Shown here piece by piece: positions 41,267 through 50,619 of a stretch of DNA of 64,000 nt. Origin of the DNA: an uncultured Shinella sp. (GTDB taxonomy: Bacteria; Pseudomonadota; Alphaproteobacteria; Rhizobiales; Rhizobiaceae). The first letter of the stretch is position 1, and every line of letters begins with the position of its first letter. The stretch covers positions 4,850 to 68,849 of the forward strand of contig NZ_CAMLFY010000011.1 of the NCBI RefSeq assembly GCF_946479415.1. Reading direction: 5' to 3'. The translations under genes were made by a program, and so were the position numbers. The notes beneath the pieces are model-generated. The model was not told where the DNA came from. It searched no databases and saw only the letters and a program-made list of their open reading frames with translations.

Positions 41267-42238
41267 ATGAACACGAAAAGACTTCTCGGCTTCGCAGCCT
41301 TCCTTCTTCTGGTCTTCGTGCTCGTTCCGCTGTTCATCAGCGCGACCGGTCGCTGGGACTTCTACTACACGCTGACCTCGGTCGCCCTGCTCTCCGTGGG
41401 TGCCGCCGGCGTCTGGCTCACCTTCTATATCGGCCGCATCAATATCGGCCAGGGTGCCTATGCGCTGGTCGGCGGCTACGTCTCGACGATCCTCGTCACC
41501 CAGACAGGCATCTCCTTCTGGTGGACGCTGCCGCTGGCCGGCCTGTTCTGCGCCTTCATCTCCGTGCTGATCGGCTTTCCGATCCTGCGTCTGCGCGGCG
41601 TCTACTTCGCCATGGTCACGCTGGTTCTGACGGAAGTCGCCCGCCTGTCCGCCCTCGCCTTGCCCATCACCAATGGCGCCAAGGGCATTACCTCGATCCC
41701 GCAGCCTGGCGAGCTCTCGCTCTTCGGCCTGACCATCATCCCGGACTTCGCCACACTCTCCAATCCGCGTGTCGGCTTCTATGTCATGGCCGTGGTGCTG
41801 ATGATCGTCACCTATCTGGTGCTCTGGCGCATCGTGAACTCGCGGCTCGGCCATCTCTGCCGCAGCCTCCAGCAGAATGAGGAACTGTCGGCCTCGATCG
41901 GCGTCAACACCGCCTATCTCCGGCTACTCGCCTATGCGATCTCCTCGTTCTTCGGTGGCATTGCCGGCGCCATGTTCGCCTCCATCGCCCAGTCGATCTA
42001 CCCGTCGTCCTTCGTGGTCGCCGACAGCGTGAACTTCATGCTCTACTGCTTCCTCGGCGGCCTCGGTTACGTCTTCGGCCCGATGCTCGGCACGCTGCTG
42101 CTCTATTTCGGCTGGGATCTGCTGTCGATCGCCAAGGAATATCAGCTGCTCATCTATTCCGGCGTCATGATCCTGCTCATGCTGGTCCTGCCGAACGGTG
42201 TCCTCAGCCTTCTCGACAAGAAGGAGGGCCGGGCATGA
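41267..42238 (+). CDS. Branched-chain-type ABC transporter permease (LivM-like)
   Basis: The 323-residue membrane protein has the LivM pattern: LLSVGAAGVWLTFYIGRINIGQGAYALVGGYVS, then the LRLRGVYFAMVTLVLTEVARL segment and a cytoplasmic LCRSLQQNEELSASIGVN loop. It pairs with the LivH-like permease. Its stop overlaps the LivG-like start by four bases (ATGA), so the two are translationally coupled. Confidence 0.94.
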   Translation: MNTKRLLGFAAFLLLVFVLVPLFISATGRWDFYYTLTSVALLSVGAAGVWLTFYIGRINIGQGAYALVGGYVSTILVTQTGISFWWTLPLAGLFCAFISVLIGFPILRLRGVYFAMVTLVLTEVARLSALALPITNGAKGITSIPQPGELSLFGLTIIPDFATLSNPRVGFYVMAVVLMIVTYLVLWRIVNSRLGHLCRSLQQNEELSASIGVNTAYLRLLAYAISSFFGGIAGAMFASIAQSIYPSSFVVADSVNFMLYCFLGGLGYVFGPMLGTLLLYFGWDLLSIAKEYQLLIYSGVMILLMLVLPNGVLSLLDKKEGRA

Positions 42239-43017
42239 CCCCGATCCTGCAGATCAAGAACATCACCAAGCGCTATGGCGGCCTGACGGCAGTGAACGAC
42301 GTCACCTTCAACGTCAACAAGGGGGAAATCCTCTCGGTGATCGGCCCGAACGGCGCCGGTAAGTCGACGCTGTTCAAGCTGATCTCCTCCTTCGTGCCGG
42401 CGACATCGGGCGAAGTGCTGTTCAACGGCACGCGCATTTCGAGCCTCGCGCCGCACAAGGTCGCGCAGATGGGCGTGGTGCGCACCTTCCAGGAAACGAC
42501 GATCTTCCGCTCCATGACGGTGCGCGAAAACATCATCGTCTCCCATCACCTGCGCTCGAAGGCGAGCCTCTTCGGCTTCTTCATCGGCACCAAGCAGGCG
42601 AAGGAAGACGAGGCGGCCTTCGCCAAGTCGGCCGACGACATCGTCGATTTCCTCGGCCTGCAGGCGATCCGCAACGAGCTCGCCTCCAACCTGCCGCAGG
42701 GCCACCTGCGCGCGCTCGGCATGGCCATCGGCCTTGCCACCGATCCGAAGGTCATCCTGCTCGATGAGCCCTTCGCCGGCATGAACCACGACGAGACGAT
42801 GAAGATGGTCGGGCTCGTCCGCCGCCTTCGCGACGAGCGTGGCGTCACTGTTCTTCTCGTCGAGCACGACATGCCCGCCGTGATGAAGATCAGCGACCGG
42901 ATCGTGTGCATCAACTTCGGCCAGAAGATCGCCGAGGGCACGCCCAAGGAAATCCGCGAGAACGAGAAGGTGATCGAAGCCTATCTCGGCTCCGAAGATG
43001 CGGCGATCGGGATGTAA
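42235..43017 (+). CDS. ABC transporter ATP-binding protein (LivG-like)
   Basis: The 260-residue ATPase has Walker A GPNGAGKS (residues 37-44), a Q-loop FQETTIFRSMTVRENI, Walker B VILLDEPFAGM and a switch His in LVEHDMPAVM. The signature is replaced by a NLPQGHLRALGMAIGLA stretch (NLPQGxxR instead of the usual LSGGQ), a variant seen in LivG proteins. It drives the permease pair. Confidence 0.93.
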   Translation: MTPILQIKNITKRYGGLTAVNDVTFNVNKGEILSVIGPNGAGKSTLFKLISSFVPATSGEVLFNGTRISSLAPHKVAQMGVVRTFQETTIFRSMTVRENIIVSHHLRSKASLFGFFIGTKQAKEDEAAFAKSADDIVDFLGLQAIRNELASNLPQGHLRALGMAIGLATDPKVILLDEPFAGMNHDETMKMVGLVRRLRDERGVTVLLVEHDMPAVMKISDRIVCINFGQKIAEGTPKEIRENEKVIEAYLGSEDAAIGM

Positions 43018-43020
43018 GCC

Positions 43021-43743
43021 ATGACCAAGATATTGAGCGTTGAGAATATCGAACTCTATTACGACCATATCTACGCCCTGAAGGGCGTGTCGATCGATGT
43101 GGACGAAGGCGAAACCGTCGCGCTGATCGGCGCGAACGGAGCGGGAAAATCCTCGATCCTGCGGGCGATCACCGGGCTCCGGTCCGTCAAGTCGGGCCAG
43201 ATCTTCTACCAGGGGCAGAAGCTGAACGGCACCTCGGCGTCGGAGATCGTGCGCCGCGGCATCTCCATGGTGCCGGAGGGACGGCGCGCCTTCCCGCTGA
43301 TGTCCGTCAAGGACAATCTGCTGATGGGCGCCTTTACCCGCACCGACAAGGCGGAGATCGAGCAGACGCTGGAAAACGTGCTCACGCGCTTTCCCCGTCT
43401 TCGCGAGCGCTACCACCAGCAGGCCAGCACCATGTCCGGCGGCGAGCAGCAGATGATGGTGATCGGCCGTGCGCTGATGGCCCGTCCGAAGCTGCTTCTG
43501 CTGGACGAACCGTCGCTCGGTATCGCACCGAAACTGGTGCAGGACATCGCCCGTGCCATCGTCGCCATCAGCCGCGACGAGAAGGTCTCCATCCTCCTCG
43601 TCGAGCAGAACAGCCGCATGGCGCTCTCCATCTCGAACCGAGCCTATGCGCTCTCCACCGGGTCGATCGCGCTTTCAGGCAATTCGAAAGAGCTGATGAA
43701 CGACGACCGCATCAAGGCAGCCTATCTCGGAGGCGAACTCTGA
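43021..43743 (+). CDS. ABC transporter ATP-binding protein (LivF-like)
   Basis: The 240-residue ATPase has Walker A GANGAGKS (residues 37-44), signature TMSGGEQQMMVIGRALM, Walker B LLLLDEPSLG and the LVEQNSRMAL segment that replaces the switch His region, all typical of LivF. It starts three bases after the LivG-like gene and forms the second ATPase of the five-component importer. Confidence 0.94.
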   Translation: MTKILSVENIELYYDHIYALKGVSIDVDEGETVALIGANGAGKSSILRAITGLRSVKSGQIFYQGQKLNGTSASEIVRRGISMVPEGRRAFPLMSVKDNLLMGAFTRTDKAEIEQTLENVLTRFPRLRERYHQQASTMSGGEQQMMVIGRALMARPKLLLLDEPSLGIAPKLVQDIARAIVAISRDEKVSILLVEQNSRMALSISNRAYALSTGSIALSGNSKELMNDDRIKAAYLGGEL

Positions 43744-43744
43744 C

Positions 43745-44461
43745 ATGAAAATCCTCGTCATCAACCCAAACACCACCGCATCGATGACGGATCATATCGG
43801 GAAGGCGGCGCGGCGCGTCGCCTCTCCCGGCACCGATATCGCGGCCGTCAACCCGACCCACGGCCCCGTCTCCATCGAAGGCTATTTCGACGAGGCGATG
43901 AGCCTGGCGGGCCTGCTCGAGACGATCCGCCGCAATCCGGATTGCGACGCCGTCGTCATCGCCTGTTTCGACGATACCGGCCTCGACGCCGCGCGCTGCC
44001 TCACCGACAAGCCGGTCATCGGCATCGGCGAAGCCGCCTATCACTTCGCGTCGATGATCTCGAACAAGTTCTCCGTCGTCACCACGCTTGCCCGATCCGT
44101 GCCGGCGCTGGAGCACAATCTTGCGCGCTATGGTCTCGACGCCCGTTGCGCGCGCGTTCGCTCCTCCGAAGTCGCCGTGCTGGAGCTGGAACAACCGGGC
44201 TCCAACGCGCGCCAGAAGATCAGTGCCGAAATCGGCCTCGCCATCAGCGAGGATCGTGCGGAGGCCATCGTGCTCGGCTGTGCCGGCATGGCGAGCCTTG
44301 CGGCCGATCTTTCAGCCGAACACGGACTGCCCGTGCTCGACGGCGTCTCCTGCGCCGTGAAAATGGCAGAGGCGATGGCGGGCCTTGATATGCGCACCTC
44401 TCGTCTCGGCGGCTACGCACCGCCGCCGGCTGCCAAGCTGGAGAGCATCTTCAGGTCCTAG
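43745..44461 (+). CDS. Hydantoin/aspartate-glutamate racemase family protein
   Basis: The 238-residue protein begins ILVINPNTTASMTD, the signature of hydantoin racemases, and has the paired catalytic Cys (VVIACFDDTGLDAAR and AIVLGCAGMASL). It would interconvert the L and D forms of a 5-substituted hydantoin or a related amide. The start is one base after the LivF stop, so it belongs to the transporter operon. No hydantoinase or carbamoylase gene is next to it, so the substrate pathway is incomplete here. Confidence 0.87.
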   Translation: MKILVINPNTTASMTDHIGKAARRVASPGTDIAAVNPTHGPVSIEGYFDEAMSLAGLLETIRRNPDCDAVVIACFDDTGLDAARCLTDKPVIGIGEAAYHFASMISNKFSVVTTLARSVPALEHNLARYGLDARCARVRSSEVAVLELEQPGSNARQKISAEIGLAISEDRAEAIVLGCAGMASLAADLSAEHGLPVLDGVSCAVKMAEAMAGLDMRTSRLGGYAPPPAAKLESIFRS

Positions 44462-44597
44462 GCAAGGGGCCGCTCCTTTCGGCAAATGAGAAAGTCTCCA
44501 TGCTGCCGTCCGTCCGGTGTTTCTGCTTATTCATCATGGACATCACTGGGTAGAATATGCAATTTGCAGGCGTATTTGCGGGACGGGAGATTGCCGC

Positions 44598-45302
44598 ATG
44601 GCACCGAAAACAGGCAATTCCAGCCGAGGCCGCTCACCGGCCGTTCATCGCGCCCTGAAACGCGCGATCCTCGACCAGGCGCTATATCCGGGTGTAAAGC
44701 TTCCGGAAGACCTGATCGGCGAGCGCCTCGGCGTCAGCCGCACGCTCGTGCGCGAGGCGCTGGTCCGGCTCAGCGAGGAAGGCCTGGTGGATCTCACGCC
44801 GAACAAGGGCGCGACCGTCGCCCGGCCCACGCTGGAGGAAGGGCGTGATCTTTTCCACACGCGCATGGCCCTGGAACGTCTCGTCGTCGAAACCCTTTCG
44901 GGAAAGCTGACGAAGGCCCAGATCGACACCCTCTCCGCACATATCGCCGCCGAGGAAGCCGCCAAGCCCGAGCATGCCGTATCGATCCGCCTCGCCGGCG
45001 AATTCCACACGCTGCTTGCGCAGATGACGGAGAATGCCAGCCTGATCCGCTATGTGAACGAAACCGTCGCCCGCAGCTCCCTCATCCTCGCGCTCTATGG
45101 CCGGCCGCACTCGTCGGACTGCGCCGTCTCCGAACATCAGGAAATTCTCGATCATCTCATCGCGGGCACGACCGAGCCGGCGGCAAAGCTGATGATGCAC
45201 CATCTCGACGCGATCTCGACCAGAGCGCTGCTGCCCCGCGATAGCGACCGGGACATGAAGGACGTGCTCTCGGACTATGCCGTGGCCGAAGGTTTGCTCT
45301 GA
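44598..45302 (+). CDS. GntR-family regulator with FCD sensor domain (downstream copy)
   Basis: The 234-residue protein has a GntR HTH (KLPEDLIGERLGVSRTLVREALVRLSEEGLVDL) and an FCD domain with GEFHTLLAQMTENASLI, closely like the GntR encoded upstream of the transporter. ATG 44598 is supported by GGGAG eight bases before it; the frame is open to 44517. The two GntR proteins at either end of the cluster probably bind related sites; they may be a duplicated regulator with divided tasks. Confidence 0.9.
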   Translation: MAPKTGNSSRGRSPAVHRALKRAILDQALYPGVKLPEDLIGERLGVSRTLVREALVRLSEEGLVDLTPNKGATVARPTLEEGRDLFHTRMALERLVVETLSGKLTKAQIDTLSAHIAAEEAAKPEHAVSIRLAGEFHTLLAQMTENASLIRYVNETVARSSLILALYGRPHSSDCAVSEHQEILDHLIAGTTEPAAKLMMHHLDAISTRALLPRDSDRDMKDVLSDYAVAEGLL

Positions 45303-45570
45303 TTGGCCTCAGACGCCCGCAAGCTCAACGGCGTCGCTTCGATTTAGAGCCTTTCGCGCGCTGAATCTTGCGCTGATGCCCAACAATATTCTGGTCAAGC
45401 CCGCCGATACGATCTATCGGGCTTGAATGGATTTACGTCACGCGTAAGAATATGATCCATAGGATTGTTCTCGGCCTTGCCAACACAACGCGAATAAGCG
45501 GTTGCAGGGGCGCGGGACGATGCTTAAGCTATAGCAGTGGCCACAACGGCACTGAGATCACGAGGATAAC

Positions 45571-45774
45571 ATGGCAACCGGCACCGTTAAGTTTTTCAAC
45601 CAAGATAAGGGCTTCGGCTTCATTACCCCTGACAATGGCGGGGCAGACGTTTTTGTCCATGTATCTGCAGTGCAGGCTGGCGAACCGCTCCGCGACGGCA
45701 CGAAGGTCAGCTACGACATCGGTCAGGACCGCAAGACCGGCAAGTCGAAGGCGGAAAACGTCCGCACCGTTTAA
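45571..45774 (+). CDS. Cold-shock protein (CspA family)
   Basis: The 67-residue protein is one OB-fold cold-shock domain with both RNA-binding motifs: KGFGFI (residues 15-20) and VFVHVS (residues 28-33). It binds single-stranded nucleic acid. GAGGATAAC precedes the ATG. The 268-bp region upstream may include a long 5' leader, as in many csp genes, but no cold-box consensus was picked out. Confidence 0.95.
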   Translation: MATGTVKFFNQDKGFGFITPDNGGADVFVHVSAVQAGEPLRDGTKVSYDIGQDRKTGKSKAENVRTV

Positions 45775-45786
45775 GTTTGACTTCGG

Positions 45787-45807
45787 GGGGGCGGCCCTGC
45801 CGCCTCC
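45787..45807 (+). terminator. Stem-loop after cspA
   Basis: GGGGGCGGC (45787-45795) and GCCGCCTCC (45799-45807) can form a 9-bp stem with a 3-base loop (one G-T pair) 12 bases after the cspA stop, followed by a short CTTT. It is plausibly the cspA terminator. Confidence 0.5.
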
Positions 45808-46079
45808 CTTTCACCGCCCATCCCGCACAGCGTTTTCATCGCCTGCTGTTTTGCGGCCTATGATCCGAACCCGCGTCATCAAGGCGGCTTTCCTGGGTAT
45901 TTTGCCGATATATGCGGCGATGCAACAATCCGAACAGTTCGTTTTGGATGCGTCGGCCTCGGCCTGAGGCGTAAGTCGGTGTGTCTCGTCTGCGCACGCA
46001 TCTTCCAGCAACGCCCGATCCCTTCCGGAACAATGATCATCTGCCGCCGTTAACCCGCTCATCAGCGGGGAGAGCGAAT

Positions 46080-46922
46080 GTGGCGCCGAGAGCGAACTGG
46101 AAAGGCTTTCTGAAAGTCGGAGAACTGGTCTGTCCGTTGGCGCTCTATACGGCGGCATCGACAAGCGAGCGCGTTTCCTTCCATATGCTGAACCGTGCGA
46201 CCGGGCATCGCCTGCATCGGGAATTCGTCGATAGCGAAACGGGCAAGCCGGTGGAGCGCGACGATCAGGTCAAAGGATATGAGACCGGCGAGAACGACTA
46301 CATCGTGCTCGATGCGGATGAAGTCGCGTCTGCGGTTCCCGACAGCGACAAGACGATGGCTATCCACGCCTTTATTTCCTGCAACGACATCGACGATCTC
46401 TATTTCGATAAGCCCTACTATCTCGCGCCGAGTGATCGGCACGGCGCGGAGGCCTTTGCCCTGATCCGTGAAGGCATGCTGAAAAGCGACGTTGCGGCAA
46501 TCGCGGAAACGGTACTCTTCCGGCGCGTACGAACGTTGCTCATCCGCGCCCATGGCGAGGGGATGATCGCGGCCACGCTCAATTATGACTACGAAGTCCG
46601 CTCCGCCGAGGAGACTTTCGCAGACATCCCGGACATGAAGCTCAAGGGCGAAATGCTCGAGCTTGCAGAACACATCATCAAGACGAAGAGCGGGCGCTTC
46701 GACCCCAAGACTTTCGATGACCGCTATGACGCGGCGCTCGCCGAGGTCGTGAAGGCGAAGATGGAAGGCCGGAAGATCAAGCCGGCAAAACCCAAGACCG
46801 AAGGCAAGGTCATCGACCTCATGGAAGCCCTGCGCCAGAGCGCCGGTAAGACGGAAAAGCGCGCGCCGAAAAAGACGGCGACGAAAGCCAAGCCGGCGGC
46901 GAAGCGCCGAAAGGCGGGCTGA
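46080..46922 (+). CDS. ku: Ku protein (upstream copy)
   Basis: The 280-residue protein is a bacterial Ku homologue: a WKGFLKVGELVCPLALYTA start, the YETGENDYIVLDADE core and a bridging C-terminal part. It ends in a Lys/Ala-rich tail (KKTATKAKPAAKRRKAG), as in some Ku proteins that bind DNA more tightly. GTG 46080 has GGGGAGAG upstream; an ATG at 45981 is not supported. Ku binds DNA ends and recruits LigD, encoded next with one base between. A second Ku gene lies beyond ligD on the opposite strand. Confidence 0.92.
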   Translation: MAPRANWKGFLKVGELVCPLALYTAASTSERVSFHMLNRATGHRLHREFVDSETGKPVERDDQVKGYETGENDYIVLDADEVASAVPDSDKTMAIHAFISCNDIDDLYFDKPYYLAPSDRHGAEAFALIREGMLKSDVAAIAETVLFRRVRTLLIRAHGEGMIAATLNYDYEVRSAEETFADIPDMKLKGEMLELAEHIIKTKSGRFDPKTFDDRYDAALAEVVKAKMEGRKIKPAKPKTEGKVIDLMEALRQSAGKTEKRAPKKTATKAKPAAKRRKAG

Positions 46923-46923
46923 C

Positions 46924-49470
46924 ATGGCACTGGATGTCTATCGGCAGAAGCGGGACTTCAAGGCCACGTCCGAACCCAAGGGACGAAAGGGTCGGAAGGG
47001 CGGCAACAGTTTCGTCATCCAGAAGCACGACGCCACGCGTCTGCATTATGACTTTCGCCTCGAAATGGAGGGCGTGCTGAAAAGCTGGGCGGTGACACGC
47101 GGGCCAAGCCTCGTCCCCAGCGAGAAGCGCCTTGCTGTGCATGTCGAAGACCATCCGCTCGCCTATGGCGATTTCGAGGGCACCATCCCGAAGGGCGAAT
47201 ATGGCGGCGGCACCGTCATCGTCTGGGATCGCGGAACCTGGAGCCCGCTTGGCGATGCAGCCAAGGCCTATGCCAAGGGTCATCTCGAATTCGAGCTTGA
47301 CGGCGAGAAGCTGCATGGCCGCTGGCATCTCGTACGCATGCACGGAAAACCCGGCGAGAAACGGGAAAATTGGCTGCTCATCAAGGGCGACGATGAATTC
47401 GCCATGCCCGAAGGAGAAGACGACCTTCTGGAAGAGCAGACGGCTTCGGTGAAGACGGGGCGGGAGATCGAGGATGTGGCCGGGGAAGAGCCCGGCTGGT
47501 CGTCCAAAACCGGCCGCATCCGCAAATCGCCGGCAAAGAAGACGACCAAGGAGGTGAAAACGGAATCGAAGGGCATCAAGGTCGCGGTGCCGGACCCCTC
47601 CCGGATCAAGGGCGCGCGCAAGGCAAAGCTGCCGGACTTCCTGCCGCCGACGCTGGCGACACTTGCGGCAGCGCCGCCCGCGGGCGAGCGCTGGCTGCAC
47701 GAAATCAAATTCGACGGCTATCGTCTTCAGGCGCGCATCGAAGCCGGGCGGGTGAAACTTCTCACGCGCAGCGGGCTCGACTGGACCAAGAAATTCGGCA
47801 AGGCCGTGGTTGGAGCCTTGCGTGATCTGCCGGTCGGCACGGCACTCATCGATGGCGAACTCGTCGTTGAAAGCGGGTCCGGCGCATCGGACTTCTCAGC
47901 CCTCCAGGCCGATCTCAGCGACGGGCGTGATGATCGCTTCCTCTTCTATGTCTTCGATCTCCTCCATCTCGATGGATACGATCTCACCAAGCTGCCACTA
48001 CAGGAGCGTAAATCCCTGCTGGAAAAGCTGGTGCCATCGGGAGAAGATATTCTGCGCTACAGCGGCCATTTCGATGAAAACGGCGCTTTAGTGCTGCGTC
48101 ACGCCTGCCGGCTGAGCCTTGAAGGCGTCGTTTCCAAATTGCGCGATGCCCCCTATCGCGCAGGGCGCAGCAAAAGCTGGATCAAGTCGAAATGCTCGGC
48201 CCGGCAGGAATTCGTGGTGGGCGGTTTCGTGCCCTCAAGCGTCTCGCGCCAGTCGATCGGATCGCTCGTGCTGGGCGTCTATAAAAATGGCAGGCTGGAA
48301 CCCGTCGGCCGTGTCGGAACCGGTTTTTCCGCACCTGTCGCAGCCGATCTTTTCAAGCGGCTCAACCGGCTCAGGACGGATGAAAGCCCATTCGGCCGGA
48401 AACTGACGGCCGAGGAAGCACGCCAGGCTCGCTTCGTGCAGCCGGAACTGGTCGCGGAGGTGGAATTTCGCGCCTGGACGGCGGACGGGCATCTACGGCA
48501 TGCGTCGTTCAGGGGCCTCAGAGAGGACAAGCCAGCAACGGAGGTTGTTGCCGAAGTGCCGAAATCCAAACCCACCAAAAATGCCGAAAAACCTACGCGC
48601 CGCACGGTGCGTCTCACCCATCCCGACCGGGTCTACTGGCCGAAGGAAGGCGTGACCAAGGAAGGTCTTGCCGACTACTATACCGAGGTCTGGCGCTATA
48701 TCGCGCCGCATATCGTCGGCCGGCCGCTCGCGCTGCTGCGTGCCCCCGGCGGCATCGATGGCCAGACCTTCTTTCAGAAACATGCCTGGAAGGGCATCAA
48801 CGCCAATATCGTCGAGGTGCAGGATCCCGCCGACAAGGACGACGAACCCTATGTCGCGATCAACGATCTGGATGGTCTGATCGGTCTCGTGCAATCGGCG
48901 GTTCTGGAGATCCATCCCTGGGGCTCGACCGTTGCAGACTGGGAGCGGCCGGACCGCATCATCATGGACCTGGATCCCGGTGAAGGCGTGGATTGGCAGG
49001 CCGTGATCGAGGCAGCGCAGGAAACCCGCAAGCGGCTGGAGGCCGCCGGGTTGAACGCCTTCATCAAAACATCCGGCGGCAAGGGCCTGCATGTCTGCGC
49101 ACCGCTCAAACCATCCGCCCGCTGGCCCGCGGTCAAAACCTTCTGCAAGAGCATGGCCGATGCCATGGCGAAGGACAGCCCGGACAAATATGTCTCGACG
49201 ATCACCAAATCGAAACGTCAGGGAAAAATCCTTATCGACTACCTGCGCAACCAGCGTGGAATGACGGCAGTCGCCCCCTATTCCACCCGTGCCCGCCCCG
49301 GCGCCGCCGTTTCCATGCCGCTAGCATGGGAAGAACTCAACGCCGATATCGGGCCGGCCTATTTCACGGTCGAGAACACACCGACGCGTCTTCAGGCGCT
49401 GGCGTCGGATCCTTGGGCAGACTTCAACACGGCGGCGAAACCGCTGAACACGGGCAAAACAAAGCGTTGA
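46924..49470 (+). CDS. ligD: Multifunctional DNA ligase D (PE, ligase and polymerase domains)
   Basis: The 848-residue protein has the order phosphoesterase, ligase, polymerase. The N-terminal 3'-phosphoesterase has FVIQKHDATRLHYDFRLE and HVEDHPLAYGDFEG. The ligase has the adenylation motif with Lys262 in EIKFDGYR. The C-terminal archaeo-eukaryotic-primase-like polymerase starts near residue 560 (LTHPDRVYWPKEGVTKEG) and includes IIMDLDPGEGV with the metal-binding Asp pair. It performs non-homologous end joining with Ku. It is convergent with the second Ku gene, with only two bases between the stops. Confidence 0.95.
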   Translation: MALDVYRQKRDFKATSEPKGRKGRKGGNSFVIQKHDATRLHYDFRLEMEGVLKSWAVTRGPSLVPSEKRLAVHVEDHPLAYGDFEGTIPKGEYGGGTVIVWDRGTWSPLGDAAKAYAKGHLEFELDGEKLHGRWHLVRMHGKPGEKRENWLLIKGDDEFAMPEGEDDLLEEQTASVKTGREIEDVAGEEPGWSSKTGRIRKSPAKKTTKEVKTESKGIKVAVPDPSRIKGARKAKLPDFLPPTLATLAAAPPAGERWLHEIKFDGYRLQARIEAGRVKLLTRSGLDWTKKFGKAVVGALRDLPVGTALIDGELVVESGSGASDFSALQADLSDGRDDRFLFYVFDLLHLDGYDLTKLPLQERKSLLEKLVPSGEDILRYSGHFDENGALVLRHACRLSLEGVVSKLRDAPYRAGRSKSWIKSKCSARQEFVVGGFVPSSVSRQSIGSLVLGVYKNGRLEPVGRVGTGFSAPVAADLFKRLNRLRTDESPFGRKLTAEEARQARFVQPELVAEVEFRAWTADGHLRHASFRGLREDKPATEVVAEVPKSKPTKNAEKPTRRTVRLTHPDRVYWPKEGVTKEGLADYYTEVWRYIAPHIVGRPLALLRAPGGIDGQTFFQKHAWKGINANIVEVQDPADKDDEPYVAINDLDGLIGLVQSAVLEIHPWGSTVADWERPDRIIMDLDPGEGVDWQAVIEAAQETRKRLEAAGLNAFIKTSGGKGLHVCAPLKPSARWPAVKTFCKSMADAMAKDSPDKYVSTITKSKRQGKILIDYLRNQRGMTAVAPYSTRARPGAAVSMPLAWEELNADIGPAYFTVENTPTRLQALASDPWADFNTAAKPLNTGKTKR

Positions 49471-49472
49471 AC

Positions 49473-50270
49473 CTACTTGGTCTTTCCCTCAGCCTTGATG
49501 CTCTTGCGCAGCGCGTCCATGATATTGATGACATTGCCTGACGTCGGCGGCGGGGCCTTCTGTTTTGCCGGGCGCTTGCGGCCCTTCTTTTTGGCGGCGA
49601 TGATGTCGAGCAGCCGATCCTGCACCGGATCGTCCGCCATTTTGGGGCTCCATGCCTGCGTGCGTTCCTTGATCAGCGTCTTGACCAGCGCGAGCGCCTT
49701 CGGATCCGGCTTTGCGGTTTTCAGGCCTGCAAAATAATCCTTTTCGTCACGGACTTCATCGCCGTAGCGCAAAGTCCACAGGACGATGCCCTTACCCCGC
49801 GGTTCCAGCATCACGGCCCGCTCCCGGCGATAGAGCACAACGCGCGAAATGCCGACCGTGCCGGTAGAGGCCATCGCCTCGCGGATAACGGAAAAAGCCT
49901 CCTCGCCAACCGTATCGTTCGGCACGAGGAAATGCGGTGTATCGTACCAGATCCATTCGATCGTCTCGCGCGGCACGAAGGTCTCGATATCGATCGTGCG
50001 TGTGCTTTCCAGCGCCACGGCTTCGATCTCGTCGTCCTCCAGCATCACATAGTCGTCTTCACCACGCGGATAGCCCTTCACCTCGTCGTCTTCCGCCACC
50101 GCCTTGCCCGTGACGGCATCGACATAGCGGCTGACGACGGGATTGCCGGTCTTGCCGTTGAGCGTACGGAAGCGCACTTTGTCCTCCGCCGAGACGGCCG
50201 GCGTCATCGCCACCGGGCACGTCACGAGCGAGAGCTTGAGATAGCCCTTCCAGAAGGAGCGTGGTGCCAT
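49473..50270 (-). CDS. ku: Ku protein (downstream copy)
   Basis: The 265-residue Ku homologue begins WKGYLKLSLVTCPVAMTPA and has KGYPRGEDDYVMLEDDEIEAV and PRETIEWIWYDTPHFLVPND. Its C terminus is Lys-rich (KKKGRKRPAKQK) with a final NVINIMDALRKSIKAEG, shared in pattern with the first Ku (KVIDLMEALRQS). It differs considerably in sequence from the first copy. It follows a small gene with TGATG coupling. Two Ku proteins could form heterodimers or act under different conditions. Confidence 0.92.
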   Translation of the reverse strand: MAPRSFWKGYLKLSLVTCPVAMTPAVSAEDKVRFRTLNGKTGNPVVSRYVDAVTGKAVAEDDEVKGYPRGEDDYVMLEDDEIEAVALESTRTIDIETFVPRETIEWIWYDTPHFLVPNDTVGEEAFSVIREAMASTGTVGISRVVLYRRERAVMLEPRGKGIVLWTLRYGDEVRDEKDYFAGLKTAKPDPKALALVKTLIKERTQAWSPKMADDPVQDRLLDIIAAKKKGRKRPAKQKAPPPTSGNVINIMDALRKSIKAEGKTK

Positions 50271-50491
50271 CAGCCCTTCCTTTCGAGCGGCAGATGTTTA
50301 GACAAGGCGAAGCGCTCGGCGAATTCGATGTCCGCCTGCGTGACGATCGGGATAGGGTCGGAGAGGATGGCGAGCAGGGTCTCGCGCGAAATGGAATCCT
50401 CTTCCAGCGCCTCCATAAGCGCACCACGGGTTTCGCGCTCGGCCCTGAGAAGGGCCGCCAATGCGAGGATGAGCCTGTCCTTGTTGTCCAT
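50270..50491 (-). CDS. Small hypothetical protein translationally coupled to ku
   Basis: The 73-residue frame begins MDNKDRLILALAALLRAERE and is predicted largely helical and acidic (GALMEALEEDSISRETLLAIL), with no recognised domain. Its stop TGA overlaps the Ku start as TGATG. This coupling and its position suggest it is co-expressed with Ku, but nothing shows a repair role. Confidence 0.6.
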   Translation of the reverse strand: MDNKDRLILALAALLRAERETRGALMEALEEDSISRETLLAILSDPIPIVTQADIEFAERFALSKHLPLERKG

Positions 50492-50619
50492 GATGGAATC
50501 TCCGGAAAACCTGTATCCGCATGCCTAATGCGGCATCACGGTATCGGTTCCCGGAACAATCGGAGGATAGAAGGGTTGGGCTGGCGGCCGATGTTTTTTT
50601 ACGCGCCGGAAAATCGATC

